A stretch of DNA of 64,000 bases from NCBI GenBank assembly GCA_015680685.1, contig MNCI01008033.1, positions 796,521 through 860,520 of the forward strand. The letters are read 5' to 3'. The notes under the pieces are model-generated. The model searched no databases and had not been told where the DNA came from. It saw only the letters and a list, made by a program, of their open reading frames with translations. Position 1 is the stretch's first letter. The number at the start of each line of letters is the position of its first letter. A program made the translations under genes and the position numbers. The stretch is from Gnetum montanum. Lineage: Eukaryota > Streptophyta > Gnetopsida > Gnetales > Gnetaceae. Shown here in pieces: positions 35,326-46,941 of this stretch.

Positions 35326-35334
35326 TATAAATAA
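35326..35334 (+). promoter_or_regulatory. TATA box of element C LTR
   Basis: CCCTATAAATAAACCC, a good plant TATA motif, is downstream of the hairpin array and about 680 bp before the LTR end. The position fits a promoter at the U3/R boundary. Confidence 0.6.
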
Positions 35335-36009
35335 ACCCACCCTCCAATGTTTTCAAAGTTGGCAAAATTTAAGCATTGGCAAATTTGAAGGTTAGTGATT
35401 CTTTTCAACAAGTAATGGAGAAGAAGCAAACAGAAGAAGGCACCAATCCCCAAAACACTGCACACTAAAACTAACACCAATACTGTAGCAACCAATCCAA
35501 CAAATGCAAACCACTAGTAGAACAATAGTCTTCATGGTTGGATAGCCTTGAGACTATGACTACGTTGTCCACTATGCCTATTGTACACCGTGTACCTTCT
35601 AACCCCTTTTGGTGTTAACTACGCTCAACCCCATTTAGGGTGGTGTTCAGCTTCTCTCTCTACTTCTTTACATTTTTCACATTTTATTTGCATTTTTTAC
35701 TATTTTAATGCATAGCCACACTTTGGTTAGTAGTTCTCACACAATGACACCCTCATTCTCACTAAATATATTGACTACACTCAACCCCAATGACATCGTT
35801 GACACTACTTGAACACTTAGCATTGTTTCACATCAAAATTGTAGCTAACCATGTTGCATCCCTGTTGCATTAAGTAAGTCCCTGTTTGATCAGCTAGACC
35901 ACTCAAGGCATCCCACCTCCACCTCTAGTAGGCACTTGCATGGACTTGAGATTAGGTTGTGTGCCCATGGACCTTGGTGATCCAACTGTCAACGTTTTTA
36001 GTCACTACA

Positions 36010-36133
36010 TGCAATGTTTCTTCATAAGTATTCCCATAAACTAAAAAATCTTCCACAAAAACTTCAACATAATCTTCTAGCATATGAGGAAATAATGATA
36101 TCATAGCTCTTTGGAAAGTGGCTTTTGCATTAC
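36010..36133 (-). pseudogene. Element D reverse transcriptase, downstream half
   Basis: Minus-strand reading starts at the array's target duplication and gives AKATFQRAMISLFPHMLEDY, then VEVFVEDFLVYGNTYEETLH. These are RT blocks 'NAPATFQRcM..IF.D..e...evFmDDf.vyG.sf..cL' including the catalytic box (FVEDF, first Asp now Glu). The upstream half is at 61055-61470. The reading stops at 36009, where the 3' LTR of element C begins. Continuation of the RT to the left was not found. Confidence 0.88.
36129..36133. repeat. Target site duplication ATTAC, left copy
   Basis: ATTAC directly precedes the array's first LTR base at 36134 and equals 61055-61059 directly after the last LTR. Both lie at the same codon of the element D RT. 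Confidence 0.88.
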
Positions 36134-37057
36134 TAATGAGTGATAAAGGATACCCCTACAACCAACCATATCAATCATGAAATGTTCATGCGTGATCTAG
36201 TCAAATTTCATGGACTCTATGCTTTCTAGTACACTAGCCTTCTAGGAAGTGAACTTTGCCCTAATAGTCATTCGTTCTCTTCTCAGTTACACTTATGATG
36301 CACATGGTATGATTAAGTGTAATCGAGGCATATGATTTTTATTAGTTTATGTTTTATGTTCCTTGGTCCTTAAAGTAGAGAGATGAAGTAATTTAATAAC
36401 TAATTTAGTTTAACTACTTAACTAATCTCTAACTAGTCTTAACATAAGCATCCAATCCTAGTTTCCATACACATCCTAAACCCATGTATCCACTACTAGG
36501 TTACCAAGTGCTATTCTACTAGGCAAACCAAGCAATAACACTGCTAGGATTACCAAGTGAATACATGGTTACGCTCAAAGTAGTCGTTATTATGTGTTTA
36601 ATCTATTTAGCTTAATTAATTAACTATTCACTTGAAGTCTAATTTAGCTTAATTTAACTTAATTAATTGCATAATTGATGAAAATAATAAATTCATAAAT
36701 AAATCATTAATCTATTCTAAGTGGTACAAGGTTTGATCAAAAGGCTCATCTTTATTGTCGTTCACACTAGTGTGGTTCAGGTACAATAGTGCTCAAAAAA
36801 AGATTCATATACTTTCTGAATTAGCTATGGGCACTCATAGAAATGTTCTAACTCTTAAATGGAAAAACTACAAGATCTTTGCTACTACTATGACTTGACT
36901 CCCCATAAACATGACTTTGAGCTCATATTTATAGTTTTTATTGTTGGGCTATGTCAATGAGGTCCCGTAGACTTATCAAGCACTATGTCAATGCAATCCC
37001 ATCAATGGGGCAATGCCATATACAAGGCCCATTGACATGATACTTTGATGCTCATCA
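36134..37057 (-). mobile_element. Array LTR1 (3' LTR of unit 1)
   Basis: Starts TAATGAGT and ends GCTCATCA on the plus strand, the inverted termini of this family. The minus-strand TATA box is CTATAAATA at 36934-36926. A G-rich tract (minus TTGGGGTA) abuts the LTR at 37058-37065, as expected for a polypurine tract next to a 3' LTR. Confidence 0.85.
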
Positions 37058-40000
37058 TACCCCAATGACTAAATGAAGACTCATCCTTGAGTTCCTTTAC
37101 AAAATTGGGAAGGTATGGGATTACTAACTAACTCTTGACATAACAAAACTAAGTGCCCGAGTGTACAATTCAACACATTACAAAAATTGTGGTATTCATG
37201 ACACAAAATTGAACACCATGACATGATAACTCAAAATTGGACAACACGTCCTCTAATGGCACGAAGATGGTTGAGAAGATCATATAGTCCTAGAGGGTGG
37301 AGGCTCTTGAGGTTCTAAAGAACCTTCACTAGCTTCAAGTACATGCAGTGACTAAGGTGGTTGTGGCTATCCTACTATAGCTACAACCTCTAGTGAAAGG
37401 TGAAAGGCATATAGTAATGCCTTCATCTTCTACTCCTTACTCAGGGGATGATTCACAGTCCATGTGACATCATTAATGTGAGCTAGAATGGGGATATCCC
37501 ACAGACAAGGCATTACTAAGAATAACTCCTTAGCATTGACAAACCAAGTAGTGAACTATTTGCTTTAGACATTAAATGCACTTACTGCATTTTGCAACTC
37601 CTAGTAGTCATTCACCCTTTTGGCTAGGTTCTTAGTGGATGGTAGATCTTTGATCATTGTATTTACCCTTGAGAACTTTAAGTTCAATGTTTGCCAATGC
37701 AAGCTTTTAATTGGTGTCTTTGTGATGCTTGAACTTAACCTTGTACAACAAGTATGAGCTGGCCACCTACTTCTCCAGTTCTAACTACGATCATCTAGTA
37801 GTCAACATAGCTAGATTTGCATATCAAAGATTGGCAAGCTCCATGTATTCTATCATCTCCTCAATCTACAACTTCCTCATGCATATTTTTGCTTTGTTAT
37901 AGGCATCTATCCCATCAACAATAGGCTACCAAACTTCTCTTCCTTGTTGGAGTTATTGGAGTGTTTCATTTACTTTTTCCTCCATCAACTAGATGTGCAT
38001 TTTATCCACTTCTTTCTATAAACTGACTTGATCTCTGTAATGATCTCTGACTCTCTCAATTTTGAGAACCTCTAATTTTTAGGTAACTACCTTAATTGTA
38101 ATCTTTTGGTGAAGGGCATGAACCTCCTTCATGAAGAGCTTTCTATTTTAGATACCAATATTCTTAGCTCTGTGTGCACTCTGGCCAATTGCTCCTACTG
38201 TTGATGGATGAAGTTGGTTAACTATTATTTATGCTCATCAACATTTTGTAGGTGATGGTTCTCTATGGTTAGTTGCACATTCTCCTAATGGCTTAGATCC
38301 AAGGCCTTTTAAATTTTATGCTATGTAGCCTCTACCAAGGATCAATAGAACACCATTGTCTCCATCACATCCTCAACCCCTTTCAATCTAGTATGAAGCT
38401 ATTCAAAAGTTTCAGCTCTTATCAATGCTGGGTTAAGAAATGTAGGGTTAGCAATTTGAGATACCCCTCTAAGATAATGTTTTTGCCTCTTAACTCTAGC
38501 AACTTTGACTGGGTTATAGTAATATTATCTAGAAGATCAAAGACATCTAGAAGTAGTTACCCAATTCTCACCAATCAGTCCAATAATTCTTCATGATCTG
38601 TTACACTTATTCTACCACTTATAATTATGGCAAACATCTACACATCTTTGAGTGTAGTGACATCTCATATAAATGTTGTAGGTGCATTGAGGATTTTGAC
38701 TATTCTGTCACCAACCACTTCTGTTGTTGTCTCCTACCCTTGGTGTTGCATCACCAGTACTATTGCCCCCTGACCTTTCTCCAAGCTCACTAAGAGCATT
38801 TTGGCATTTCCAAAAATTTCTAGGAGTGACTATTATTCTACGAGAGATATTGTAACCTCTCTAGCGCTAGGATTTGACCTTGCAGATAACTACATTCTTT
38901 GGGCCAAGAAAATGAATTCACCTCCATCCATCAAGTTGACTGTTCAGGCCACCTCATTTAGGTGACTCATTGTTGGTCGGTACATAGATGGGTCCTCATC
39001 ACTTATGCCTACTCATTGCTCTTATTTTCTCAAGAGTCATTCTCAATATTCATGCAACCATTAGGTTGTTGCAAGAATTTCTAGCATAGTTGTTTGAATG
39101 GCAGGTGGAGATGGTGGCTACTACTCTTCTTGAATTATTGTTCATCTCTTCCCAATTAGTGATAGGAGCATGCTTAATAGCATCATTTGTATAACAAAAT
39201 ATTCCTTCCCTCCAACAGATTTTACTAATGAATAATGAGAAGGGGAGTGCCTTCCTTCCACATTTATTTTCTTTAAATCGCTTCTCCATCTCTATATAGA
39301 TCAGTTGTGGAAGCCTGACAGGGAATCTCACACTCCGAGCAATGCATGCATGGGTAGAAAAGATAGTGATCTTGCTTGGCCTCAACATGGGATTGAGGTG
39401 AAAGGCTACAATCTTGTAGTGGATCCTTTCTACTGTTGTGAGCATGTCAAACTCCTTGCAATCAACATCATAGCACCATCACACCCACTCCTTCTTGATG
39501 CTAGGCTCCACCTACATTGGAATCTCAGTGAGATTCATCCTTATCTCTCACAACCCAAGCACTTCAATAATGGCCTACACCAAGTAGGACACTAAGATTT
39601 CCTTGATTTTGACAATTGAACTAGCCTACCTATTGTTCTAGAATAGAAATGTCTCTCCCATGTACCACTTCCTAGTGGAAGTAATAATTGGCCACATAGG
39701 ATAGGTCTTTAGTTGGTCTTGTACTTCTATAGGTGCTTGCTCTACAAAGGGCCAAATTTTAACTCCTTGAGCACTATTTTTTGGACATTCCTTGATCTGA
39801 TTTGATTTAGGAAGGCTTTTGTCAATGTCACCTCAAGGTTTTCTTATTGGGTTGGTGCATCATCCTAGTGGGAATGTTCTATTTATGCTACTAATTCTAG
39901 AATCTAATGAATAGATTCTACCTTGGCCCCTTCCCTAAGCGGACCTATGGTGTGGGTTGCAAGTGGTTTTTCTTGGGCTTGTTCTCAATCCCTTCCCATT

Positions 40001-40867
40001 CTACATTGTTTCTCCCTTGGTTGAGACAATCCTCCTTCTTGTGTATGCTTCCCTTTTAGTGCCATCTATAGTCATAACACATCCATAGATTAGTAGATAT
40101 AATGTGTAACTTTGAATATTTTTGAGTACCTTATCTCATCAATTAGCTACACTTGGCTAAATTTGGACCATGGAAGATTGACATTTTATTATTATTTTAT
40201 TAATTAATTTCATTATAAATGTTACTGGAGCTTTTTGGAAGAGTTTAACAATATAATTTGGTGTTTAAATGTTGATTTCTAAGTTAAAACCTTTCTGAAA
40301 GTTAGAAAACATTGCAAAAATATTTTTGTCAAAAATGACACATTTTTGGCCCCCATGACTAAGAGCTTACCTCTTGTAGTTACAGGGTCGAAGAACAAAG
40401 TGATTTGGATAAACAATTAGGAATTTATGGGCTCTAGAAGGTTCTGGGCTTTGAAAATTTGAAAAACTCCCTTAGCATTTATGAGAAAATGTAAAAATTT
40501 TAAAGTGGGGTCCTGCACATATATACTATTTTTCCACTACATCGATGGAATCACATATATGGGGCCTTGTATACACGTCTACTCCATCGACGGGGTCCCA
40601 TATATATAGCCCATAGGAAAAAATTTTAAATTTGAATATCTTAAAAAAATACAATGAATTTGGGATCCATGAAGTCCCTTTAAAATCCAAGAATATGATG
40701 AAATCATTGATGAGGATGTTTGAAAGCTCAAAAATTAAAAATTTTAAGGGAGAATGTGTTTGTTGAATAAAATATGTAAAGGAGCACATGGTTTGAAGTA
40801 GAAGATGGGTGTATGAAAGATTCTAATCGTAAGAATGCCTAAGCATAAGGTACTTAACAAACCCAAC
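37058..40867 (-). pseudogene. Unit 1 internal region: extra 3' ORF, gag-pol missing
   Basis: Only sequence that lies downstream of pol in this family remains. The minus-strand reading includes, near 39330-39200, LPQLIYIEMEKRFKENKCGR followed by KALPFSLFISKIC, which resembles the 'putative plant transposon protein' domain (..V.Lp..I..Em......k...LPF..LIskIC). It is followed by helix-rich stretches and a Pro-rich end near 37300. 37058-38270 aligns with 41781-43000 in copy A, while 38270-40867 has no counterpart in A or B. No primer site is left at LTR2. Many stops; role unknown (such ORFs sit where some gypsy elements carry env-like genes). Confidence 0.55.
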
Positions 40868-41780
40868 TAATGAGCGATGAGGTACCCCTACACCCAACCA
40901 TACAAATCAAAAAGTGTTCATGCATGATTTGGTTGAATTTTATGGACTTTATAGTTTTTGGTGCACTAGTCTTCTAGGCAATTAACCTTGCCCTAAGGTC
41001 ATTCATTATCTTCTCAATCACACTTGTGAAGCATAATGATATGGTTAAAAGTAATCAACGCATATAATTTTCATCATTTTTTTTATGGTTTGGTGCTTAA
41101 AAAGAGAGATAGAATAATTTAATAACTAATTTAACTTAACCAACTAACTAATCATTAACTAATCCTAACATAAGCATCTAGTACCACTTTCTACACACAT
41201 CCTAAACCCACGTATCCATTGCTAGGTTACCAAGCGCTAAGCTGCTGGGTGCACAAAGCAATAACACTGTTGGGATTACCAAGTGAATATGTGTTACACT
41301 CAAAACATGCATACTTATGTATTTAATCTATCTAGCTTATCTTGCTTAATTAGCTTAATTACTAAAAAACATTAAATAATCAACTAAAAGCATTAAATGC
41401 ATAAATAAATATCTAAACTATCTAGAATGCTACAAGGTTTATCAAGAATCTTATCTTTATTATTGTACACACTATCATGATTAGGTACAACAATGCTTGA
41501 ATAAAGATCCATACACTCAATGACTCCTGTTGCAGGCACTCAGGAGAAATATTCTAACTTTCAAATGTAAAAACTACAAGAGTTCAGCTACTACTACCAA
41601 TCTAATGCCCATAAACATGGCTAGGAGCTTGTATTTATAGTTTTTGCTCTAGGGCTACATCAATAGAGCCCCGTCAACATAGCAAAAGCTATGAAGATGT
41701 GGCCTCATCAATGGGGAAACATAGTGTAAATGGGGCCCCATAAATGGGGCCCATCGACATGACACATTGACACTTCATCA
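40868..41780 (-). mobile_element. Array LTR2
   Basis: Starts TAATGAGCGATGAGG, ends CTTCATCA. Minus TATA box at 41640-41632. It aligns along its full length with the other three LTRs. The flanking five bases (CCAAC left, TATAC right) do not match, as expected for an LTR inside a recombined array. Confidence 0.85.
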
Positions 41781-44380
41781 TATACCCACTACTAAATGAA
41801 AACTTATCCTTGAGTTCTTTTACAAAATTGGGAAGGTATAGGATTATTTACTCACTCCTAACAAAACAAAATAAACTGACAAAACTAAGTGCCCAAGTGT
41901 ACATATCAACAAATTACAAAAATTATGGTGTTCATGATATAAAATTGAACACCATCACATGACTCTTTAAAAATTTGAACAACACAACCTTTGATGGCAT
42001 GAAGACAATGGTGAAGATTAGATAATCCCAAGTGGTGGTGGCTCCTAAGGCTCTGAAGGACCTTCGCTAGCTTCGGGCATGTGTGGTGGTTGAGGAGGCT
42101 ATGGTTGTCCTACTATAGCTACAACCACTAGTGGAAGGTGAAAGGTATCAACCAATTCCTTCATCTTCTCTTCCTTACTCCAGGGATCATTCACGGTTCA
42201 CACGGCTTCACCAATGTTGGCCAAAATGGGGACTTCCCATGGATAGGGCATGATCAAGAACATCTCCTTTACATTGATAAACTAGGCAACAAACTATTTA
42301 TGTTCGACATCAAACACCCTTACTACATTCCATAGCTCCTATTAGTCATTCATCTTTTGGGCTAGGTTCTCAACAATTGATCTTTGATCTATGAAACATG
42401 CTTTGAGAACTTCAAGTTCAGCGTTAGTCACTACAAGCTTATCCTTGGTGTCCTTGTGGTGCTTGAACTCGGCCTCATATAAAAAGTACAAGCTAGCCAC
42501 CTACTTCTCCAACTTAGACCATGGTCATCTAGTAGCCAACACGGCCAAATTTGCATAACAAAGATTATCAAGCTCCATATACTCTATCATCTCCTCAATC
42601 TGCAACTCCTTTATGTAGATTTTGTCTTGTTGTAGGCATCTATCCCATCAACGATGGGTTGCCAAACTTCCCTTCCTTGCTAGAGTTGCTGGAGGGCTTC
42701 ATTTACCTTTGCCTCCATCAATTGAATATGTTTTTCATCTACTTCCTTTTCTAGATCAACCTACTCTTTGTAATGATCTTTAACTTTCTCAAATTTGAGG
42801 GCTTTAGATCTCCAAGCAGCTACCTCAATTGCAGTCTTCTATCAAAGGGTGTGCACCTCCTCCATGAAGAGATCATGTTCTCTACTAACAATCTCTTTAG
42901 CTCTATGTTTGCTTTGGCCAATTACTCCTACTATTAATGGATGAAATCTATTAACTATTGCTTTTACACATTAACATTTTGCAGGTGATGGTTCTCTATA
43001 GTAGGCACATGCCCTATTTTTCCCTTACATAACCTCAACCTAAGGAGTCCATGAGCCCCAGAGGTAACTAATGGTCGACGAAAGTTAAGGACCAAAACTC
43101 AGAAGATTCTACCTAAGAATTCAAATACATCAAACCAAGACATGGAATCAAGAACTTGGATACCAGTAGTCATGTGAGTTATGAACAACTTAAATGGATG
43201 ATGAAGAAGGTGGAATGGAATTTCAAACTAAGGTTTTAAGAAGTCCCTTGTGGAGTTCATGTTTAAAATGACCAAAGAATATCCATCCTTAGTCCAGACC
43301 AGAACCAACCTCATCCAATGACTTCGCATTGCCACTCCGACTCCCCCCCCCACACACACACACCAAAAGATAGTGCTTTCATAAAACAACCACCATTCCA
43401 TAAAGAGAAGAAAATAAAAATAAAAGTAGGAAGTGAGAGAGGGCCTTAGTTAGAGGGGACATTCAGGCATGGGTACATGTCTTTCTAGTCCCATAATGAG
43501 TGCTTGTAGCCTATTTATTTGTCTAAGCGATGTGCTTTGAATTCCCATCACAATTTTTTTTCTCTCTCTCTCTCTCTTTGAATGGGAACCACACCATGCA
43601 AAGACTTTCTATCACTTCCTATTTAGTCGTTGGAATAAAATGGTAAAAAAGTCCATGAAGAATACTCAAGCACTCAAGTAAGTAGAAAAGTACAAAGAGT
43701 ATTAAGTCCTCTTGAAGTCACACCCTATTCAAACCTTTCAATCCTTCCCAATTTTGGAAACCACCAAGGTTACAAATTTATTAAAAATTGATTTAATGAA
43801 AGGGACCTCAAACTTCTAGAATAAGGAAAACCATAGAGTTTGTGGATGGGCGGATGTCGTGGACTTACTATCTGTTCCATGAAAAAGAAACCATGACTAA
43901 GCGATTGATACAAAAATTCAAAAATAGAAACCAAACAGTAGCAAACCAAACATTAAGTACAAACCACAATTAGTAGTAGCTACAGCATCATTGTGTCCTG
44001 TTGGCAATAAAGCACTTTTATTAGCAAAAATTTGAAAACCATACTTAAACAAAACAAAGTAAAATATAGAAGAAAGTGTGAAATATCCAATAAAGATTCA
44101 CATGTATTAACGATGCTGTAAAACAAAAAATGGTATAAAATGGAAAAATTGTAAAAATTAATAAGTTCTAAAATAAATAAATTACAAAATAAAAAACATG
44201 GAAAATAAGAATAGAAAAACTAAGGAGCCATATGGATGATTAGCACAGATGGCCATCTCCCCCACAACTGAGTTGGAAGGAGGGTATCTGAAAAATTAAA
44301 TGTGGTTGTCCATCCATTTAAGTAGTTGTTGCATTGGCTTATCTTGGTTCTAGGAAAAGCTTCACTTGTCGAATATTGAC
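41781..44380 (-). pseudogene. Copy A 3' region: shortened extra ORF and untranslated part
   Basis: 41781-43000 aligns with 37058-38270 and holds the same minus-strand reading: MPYPWEVPILANIGEAV, VNDPWSKEEKMKE-like, Pro-rich PPQPPHMPEASEGPSEP. At about 43000 the alignment breaks. The following sequence (AGGCACATGCC...) is instead shared with copy B just after LTR3 (52494). Copy A therefore keeps only the last third of the ORF through an internal deletion. 43000-44380 aligns with 52494-53960 and shows no coding motif. Confidence 0.65.
43555..43577. repeat. Short (TC)n tract in copy A
   Basis: A T run followed by about nine TC units. The homologous site in copy B (53055-53159) has about fifty. 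Confidence 0.9.
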
Positions 44381-44389
44381 CAACTATTT

Positions 44390-45480
44390 TTTATTTGGAC
44401 TTTCAGGTTTATATATGGTCATGACCCTAGAAGAAAAGGTTTCAAAAATTATATAAGGTCCTTCCCACAATGTTTGGAATTTTTTTTTCTAAGGTACATG
44501 TGTGGAATTCTCATAAAGAACCTTATCTCTCTATTGGAATTTTACTTTTCATATTCTTTGGTCATGTCATTGTTTGTTGAATGCCTTATGCACTTCATTC
44601 AAAGATAGGGTCACTAGTTGGTTTTCATCTAGCACATTTAGGTTTATCAATATTTCTTTTTTTGCTAGACTCAAGTCAAGATTTAGGTCACAGGCTATTG
44701 AGAGTGTATGAAGCTTAGATTGAATAGGAAGTGTTGGAATTTTTTCATACACAACTCATAGGGAGAGTAGCCAATAGGAATTTTTCATGTTGAGTAGTAG
44801 GCCCATAGGGCATCATTGAGTTTTGTGCTCCAATCTCTCATATATTTACTTATGGTCCTTGTTAGGATATTTGTAATCTCTTGGTTAGTTACCTCTACTT
44901 GACTATTGGCTTGGGGATGATAGGGTGTTGTGAATTTATGTTCAACCTCCAAGCATTGCATTAACTTTCTAAAAGTGGCACCTATAAAATGAGTTCATTG
45001 TCAAAAATCAATGTGCATGGCATCCCAAACCTATTTACAACATGTTATTAAACAAATCTTGTGTTAGCGAATGATATACAATCGATGACGACTACTGCTT
45101 CCACCCATTTGGTGTAGTAGTCAACTACTATGATGATATATGCCTTTTTGTTGGACATGGGCATGATGGAACCCATGAAGTATATGCCCCATATCTCAAA
45201 GGACTCCAATGGTTGAATCCACTATTGAGGATCCTCCATTTGTACAGTCATCCCACCATCTCATTGACAATGTTCACAAGATCAGACAAATAGGTGGACA
45301 ACCCTAAATATTGTAGGCCAGTAGTATCCTATCATCAAAATTTTTACGATCGTGCATCTTTCTATGTAGTGGCCTCTGCAAGTATCTTTGTGAGCATCCT
45401 AAAGAAAACATAGTTGATCTACATTAGGGACACACCAATGAACCAAGCCATTGATGCACACCTTGTAAAGATGTTCATTG
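44390..45480 (-). pseudogene. Copy A integrase
   Basis: Minus-strand blocks: a degraded zinc finger near 45300 (Cys-x2-Cys at the codons for CEHC), the core start FMGSIMPMSNKKAYIIIVVD, then YYTKWVEAVVV near 45190-45090, THKFTTPYHPQANSQVEVTN at 44945-44885 with the catalytic Glu, and later PYELCMKK and GPYIIFETFSSRVMTIYKPE near 44460-44400 (the post-core GPF/Y-like motif). There is no chromodomain. Stops and frameshifts inactivate it. Confidence 0.82.
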
Positions 45481-45689
45481 ATTTCCATAAAGTACTTCAC
45501 CCTATGAAGAAACTGTTGATTCTTCCTAAAGTCTAGATCTTGTGGCATCTCATAAGTGAGAAGGTAAGTGAGGATGCCATCATACCATTTTGTTTCTATG
45601 GGTACTTGATCATTTATTTCTCTTATAAAGAGGAGTTCATCTAGGAACTGATTAGAGAGTGGACTTTCCTCTTCTTTATTATCCCATCT

Positions 45690-46070
45690 TAATCAAGAGA
45701 GATGGTCAACAATCATATTTTTAGTCTCTTTTCGATCTACCATTGTGATATTGAATTCTTGCAAGATCACAAGCCATCGTATGATACAAGGGCTTACAGT
45801 TAGCTTTTTCAGTAGGAAGCAAATGCCACTATGGTCTATGTGTATAAATGTTTTATAGCCAAGCACATAGTGTTTGAACTTGTTGATAGCATACATCACT
45901 GACATTAGCTCTTTTTCAGTTGTGATGTAATTCAATTGTGCACTCACAATGCTTTACCTTGTGTAGTACATGTAATATAGACATTTTTTATCATCCAACT
46001 ACATAACAACTACTCCCAAAGCGTAATTAGATGCATCTACCATTATGTGAAATGGTCTAGACAAGTCTGG
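45690..46070 (-). pseudogene. Copy A RNase H
   Basis: The open part at 45947-45693 reads LNYITTEKELMSVMYAINKF, KHYVLGYKTFIHIDHSGICF, LLKKLTVSPCIIRWLVILQE, FNITMVDRKETKNMIVDHLS. This is the standard gypsy RNase H ('nYttTEKElLAvvyAl.kFr.Yl.g....v.TDH.al..Ll.K....pRl.RW.l.LqeFd....d.kG..N.vADhLS'). The conserved Asp of HIDHS and of VDHLS are kept. Confidence 0.88.
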
Positions 46071-46704
46071 TACCTATAGAATTGGAGTTTCTACAAGTTT
46101 TTCCTTCAATTATTGGAATGCATGTTCACATTACTTAGTCCAAATGAATGGAGCATCTTTCTTCATCAGCTCAACCAATGGCTTTGTGATCTTAGAGAAA
46201 TTCTTTATAAAATGCTAATAGTAGCCCGTGTGTCCAAGGAATGATCTAACATTTTTGACTGTCTCTAGTTGACGTGTAATTCCTTAAATGACCCTTATCT
46301 TTTCTAGACCTATCTCAATCCTTGCCTAAGTGATTCTATGCCCTAAGACTATGCCTTCCTAGACCATCATATGGCTTTTCTACCAATTGAACCTAAGGCT
46401 TATTTCAATAGATCTTTTCAATACATGCTCAAGGTGATCCAGGGCTTACTGAAATATAGCCCCATAGGTGGAAAAATCATCCATAAAGAATTCTACACTA
46501 CTACCAATATGCTACTGGAAGATGCTAAGGACCAAGCATTGGAATGTTGCAAGGGCATTGCACAAACCAAATCGCATCTTAAAATATGCAAAAGTCCCCT
46601 AGGAACTCATGAATATTGTCTTGGCCTAATCTTTTTGCACATTTTGGATTTGGTTATAGCCACTATAACCATCCAAGAAGCTATAATAACAATGCCCAGA
46701 TATG

Positions 46705-46709
46705 GTGTC
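46705..46709. repeat. Target site duplication GTGTC, left copy
   Basis: GTGTC precedes the LTR start TGATGAG at 46710 and is repeated at 47720-47724 right after ...CTCATCA. Copy B has GTGTT once at the matching place. Confidence 0.93.
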
Positions 46710-46760
46710 TGATGAGATGCGACTTACATGTGCCACGATATCGCATCCCGCCACCATATC

Positions 46761-46768
46761 TATAAATA
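46761..46768 (+). promoter_or_regulatory. TATA box of E-family LTR
   Basis: TATAAATA in ATATCTATAAATAAGAGG, 51 bp from the LTR start, giving a short U3. Confidence 0.7.
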
Positions 46769-46935
46769 AGAGGTGGCACTCCCTTCATTTCCCAATCCTG
46801 GCTAGAAGTAGCGAAGCTCTGGCAGATTGATCACTCCAGAGTTAGAATTTTTCCCATGTGCCCGCAATAGGAGTCCTAAAGTGAATGGCTCTTTATTCGA
46901 GCAACTTGTAAACCTGAACCCAAGTTGTGTACGGC

Positions 46936-46941
46936 AATAAA
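46936..46941 (+). terminator. Poly(A) signal of E-family LTR
   Basis: AATAAA in GTACGGCAATAAAGATG, about 170 bp after the TATA box. The same motif is kept in the copy at the window start (near 128). Confidence 0.5.

Larger units (their letters stand above)
18093..36009 (+). mobile_element. Element C: large Tat-lineage Ty3/gypsy retrotransposon
   Basis: The order on the plus strand is: 5' LTR tail, repeat-bearing leader, gag, protease, a 6.7-kb repeat-bearing and antisense-coding segment, RT, RNase H, a second archaeal-type RNase H, integrase, 3' repeats, 3' LTR. The second RNase H and the pol motifs (FAW.YEDMP, MPFELKNA, LNPKKC) place it in the Tat group. About 17.9 kb remain. The 5' LTR is cut off next to the copia LTR. 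The 3' LTR ends at CACTACA (36009) directly against Athila-like RT sequence. All ORFs are broken. Many original CAA, CAG or CGA codons now read as TAA, TAG or TGA, in keeping with C-to-T decay. Confidence 0.85.
34440..36009 (+). mobile_element. Element C 3' LTR, about 1.5 kb, start approximate
   Basis: The right end is fixed: ...GTCACTACA at 36009 is followed by Athila-like RT sequence, and the tail aligns with 18125-18325. A TATA box at 35326-35334 preceded by a hairpin-rich region suggests U3 at about 34440-35320 and R-U5 after it. The left end is uncertain because the other LTR is truncated. Confidence 0.6.

Noticed and set aside
39305-39595. 96-codon plus-strand frame overlapping 39050-39445
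   Set aside because: The overlapping minus-strand reading carries the domain-like motif and the element is on the minus strand.
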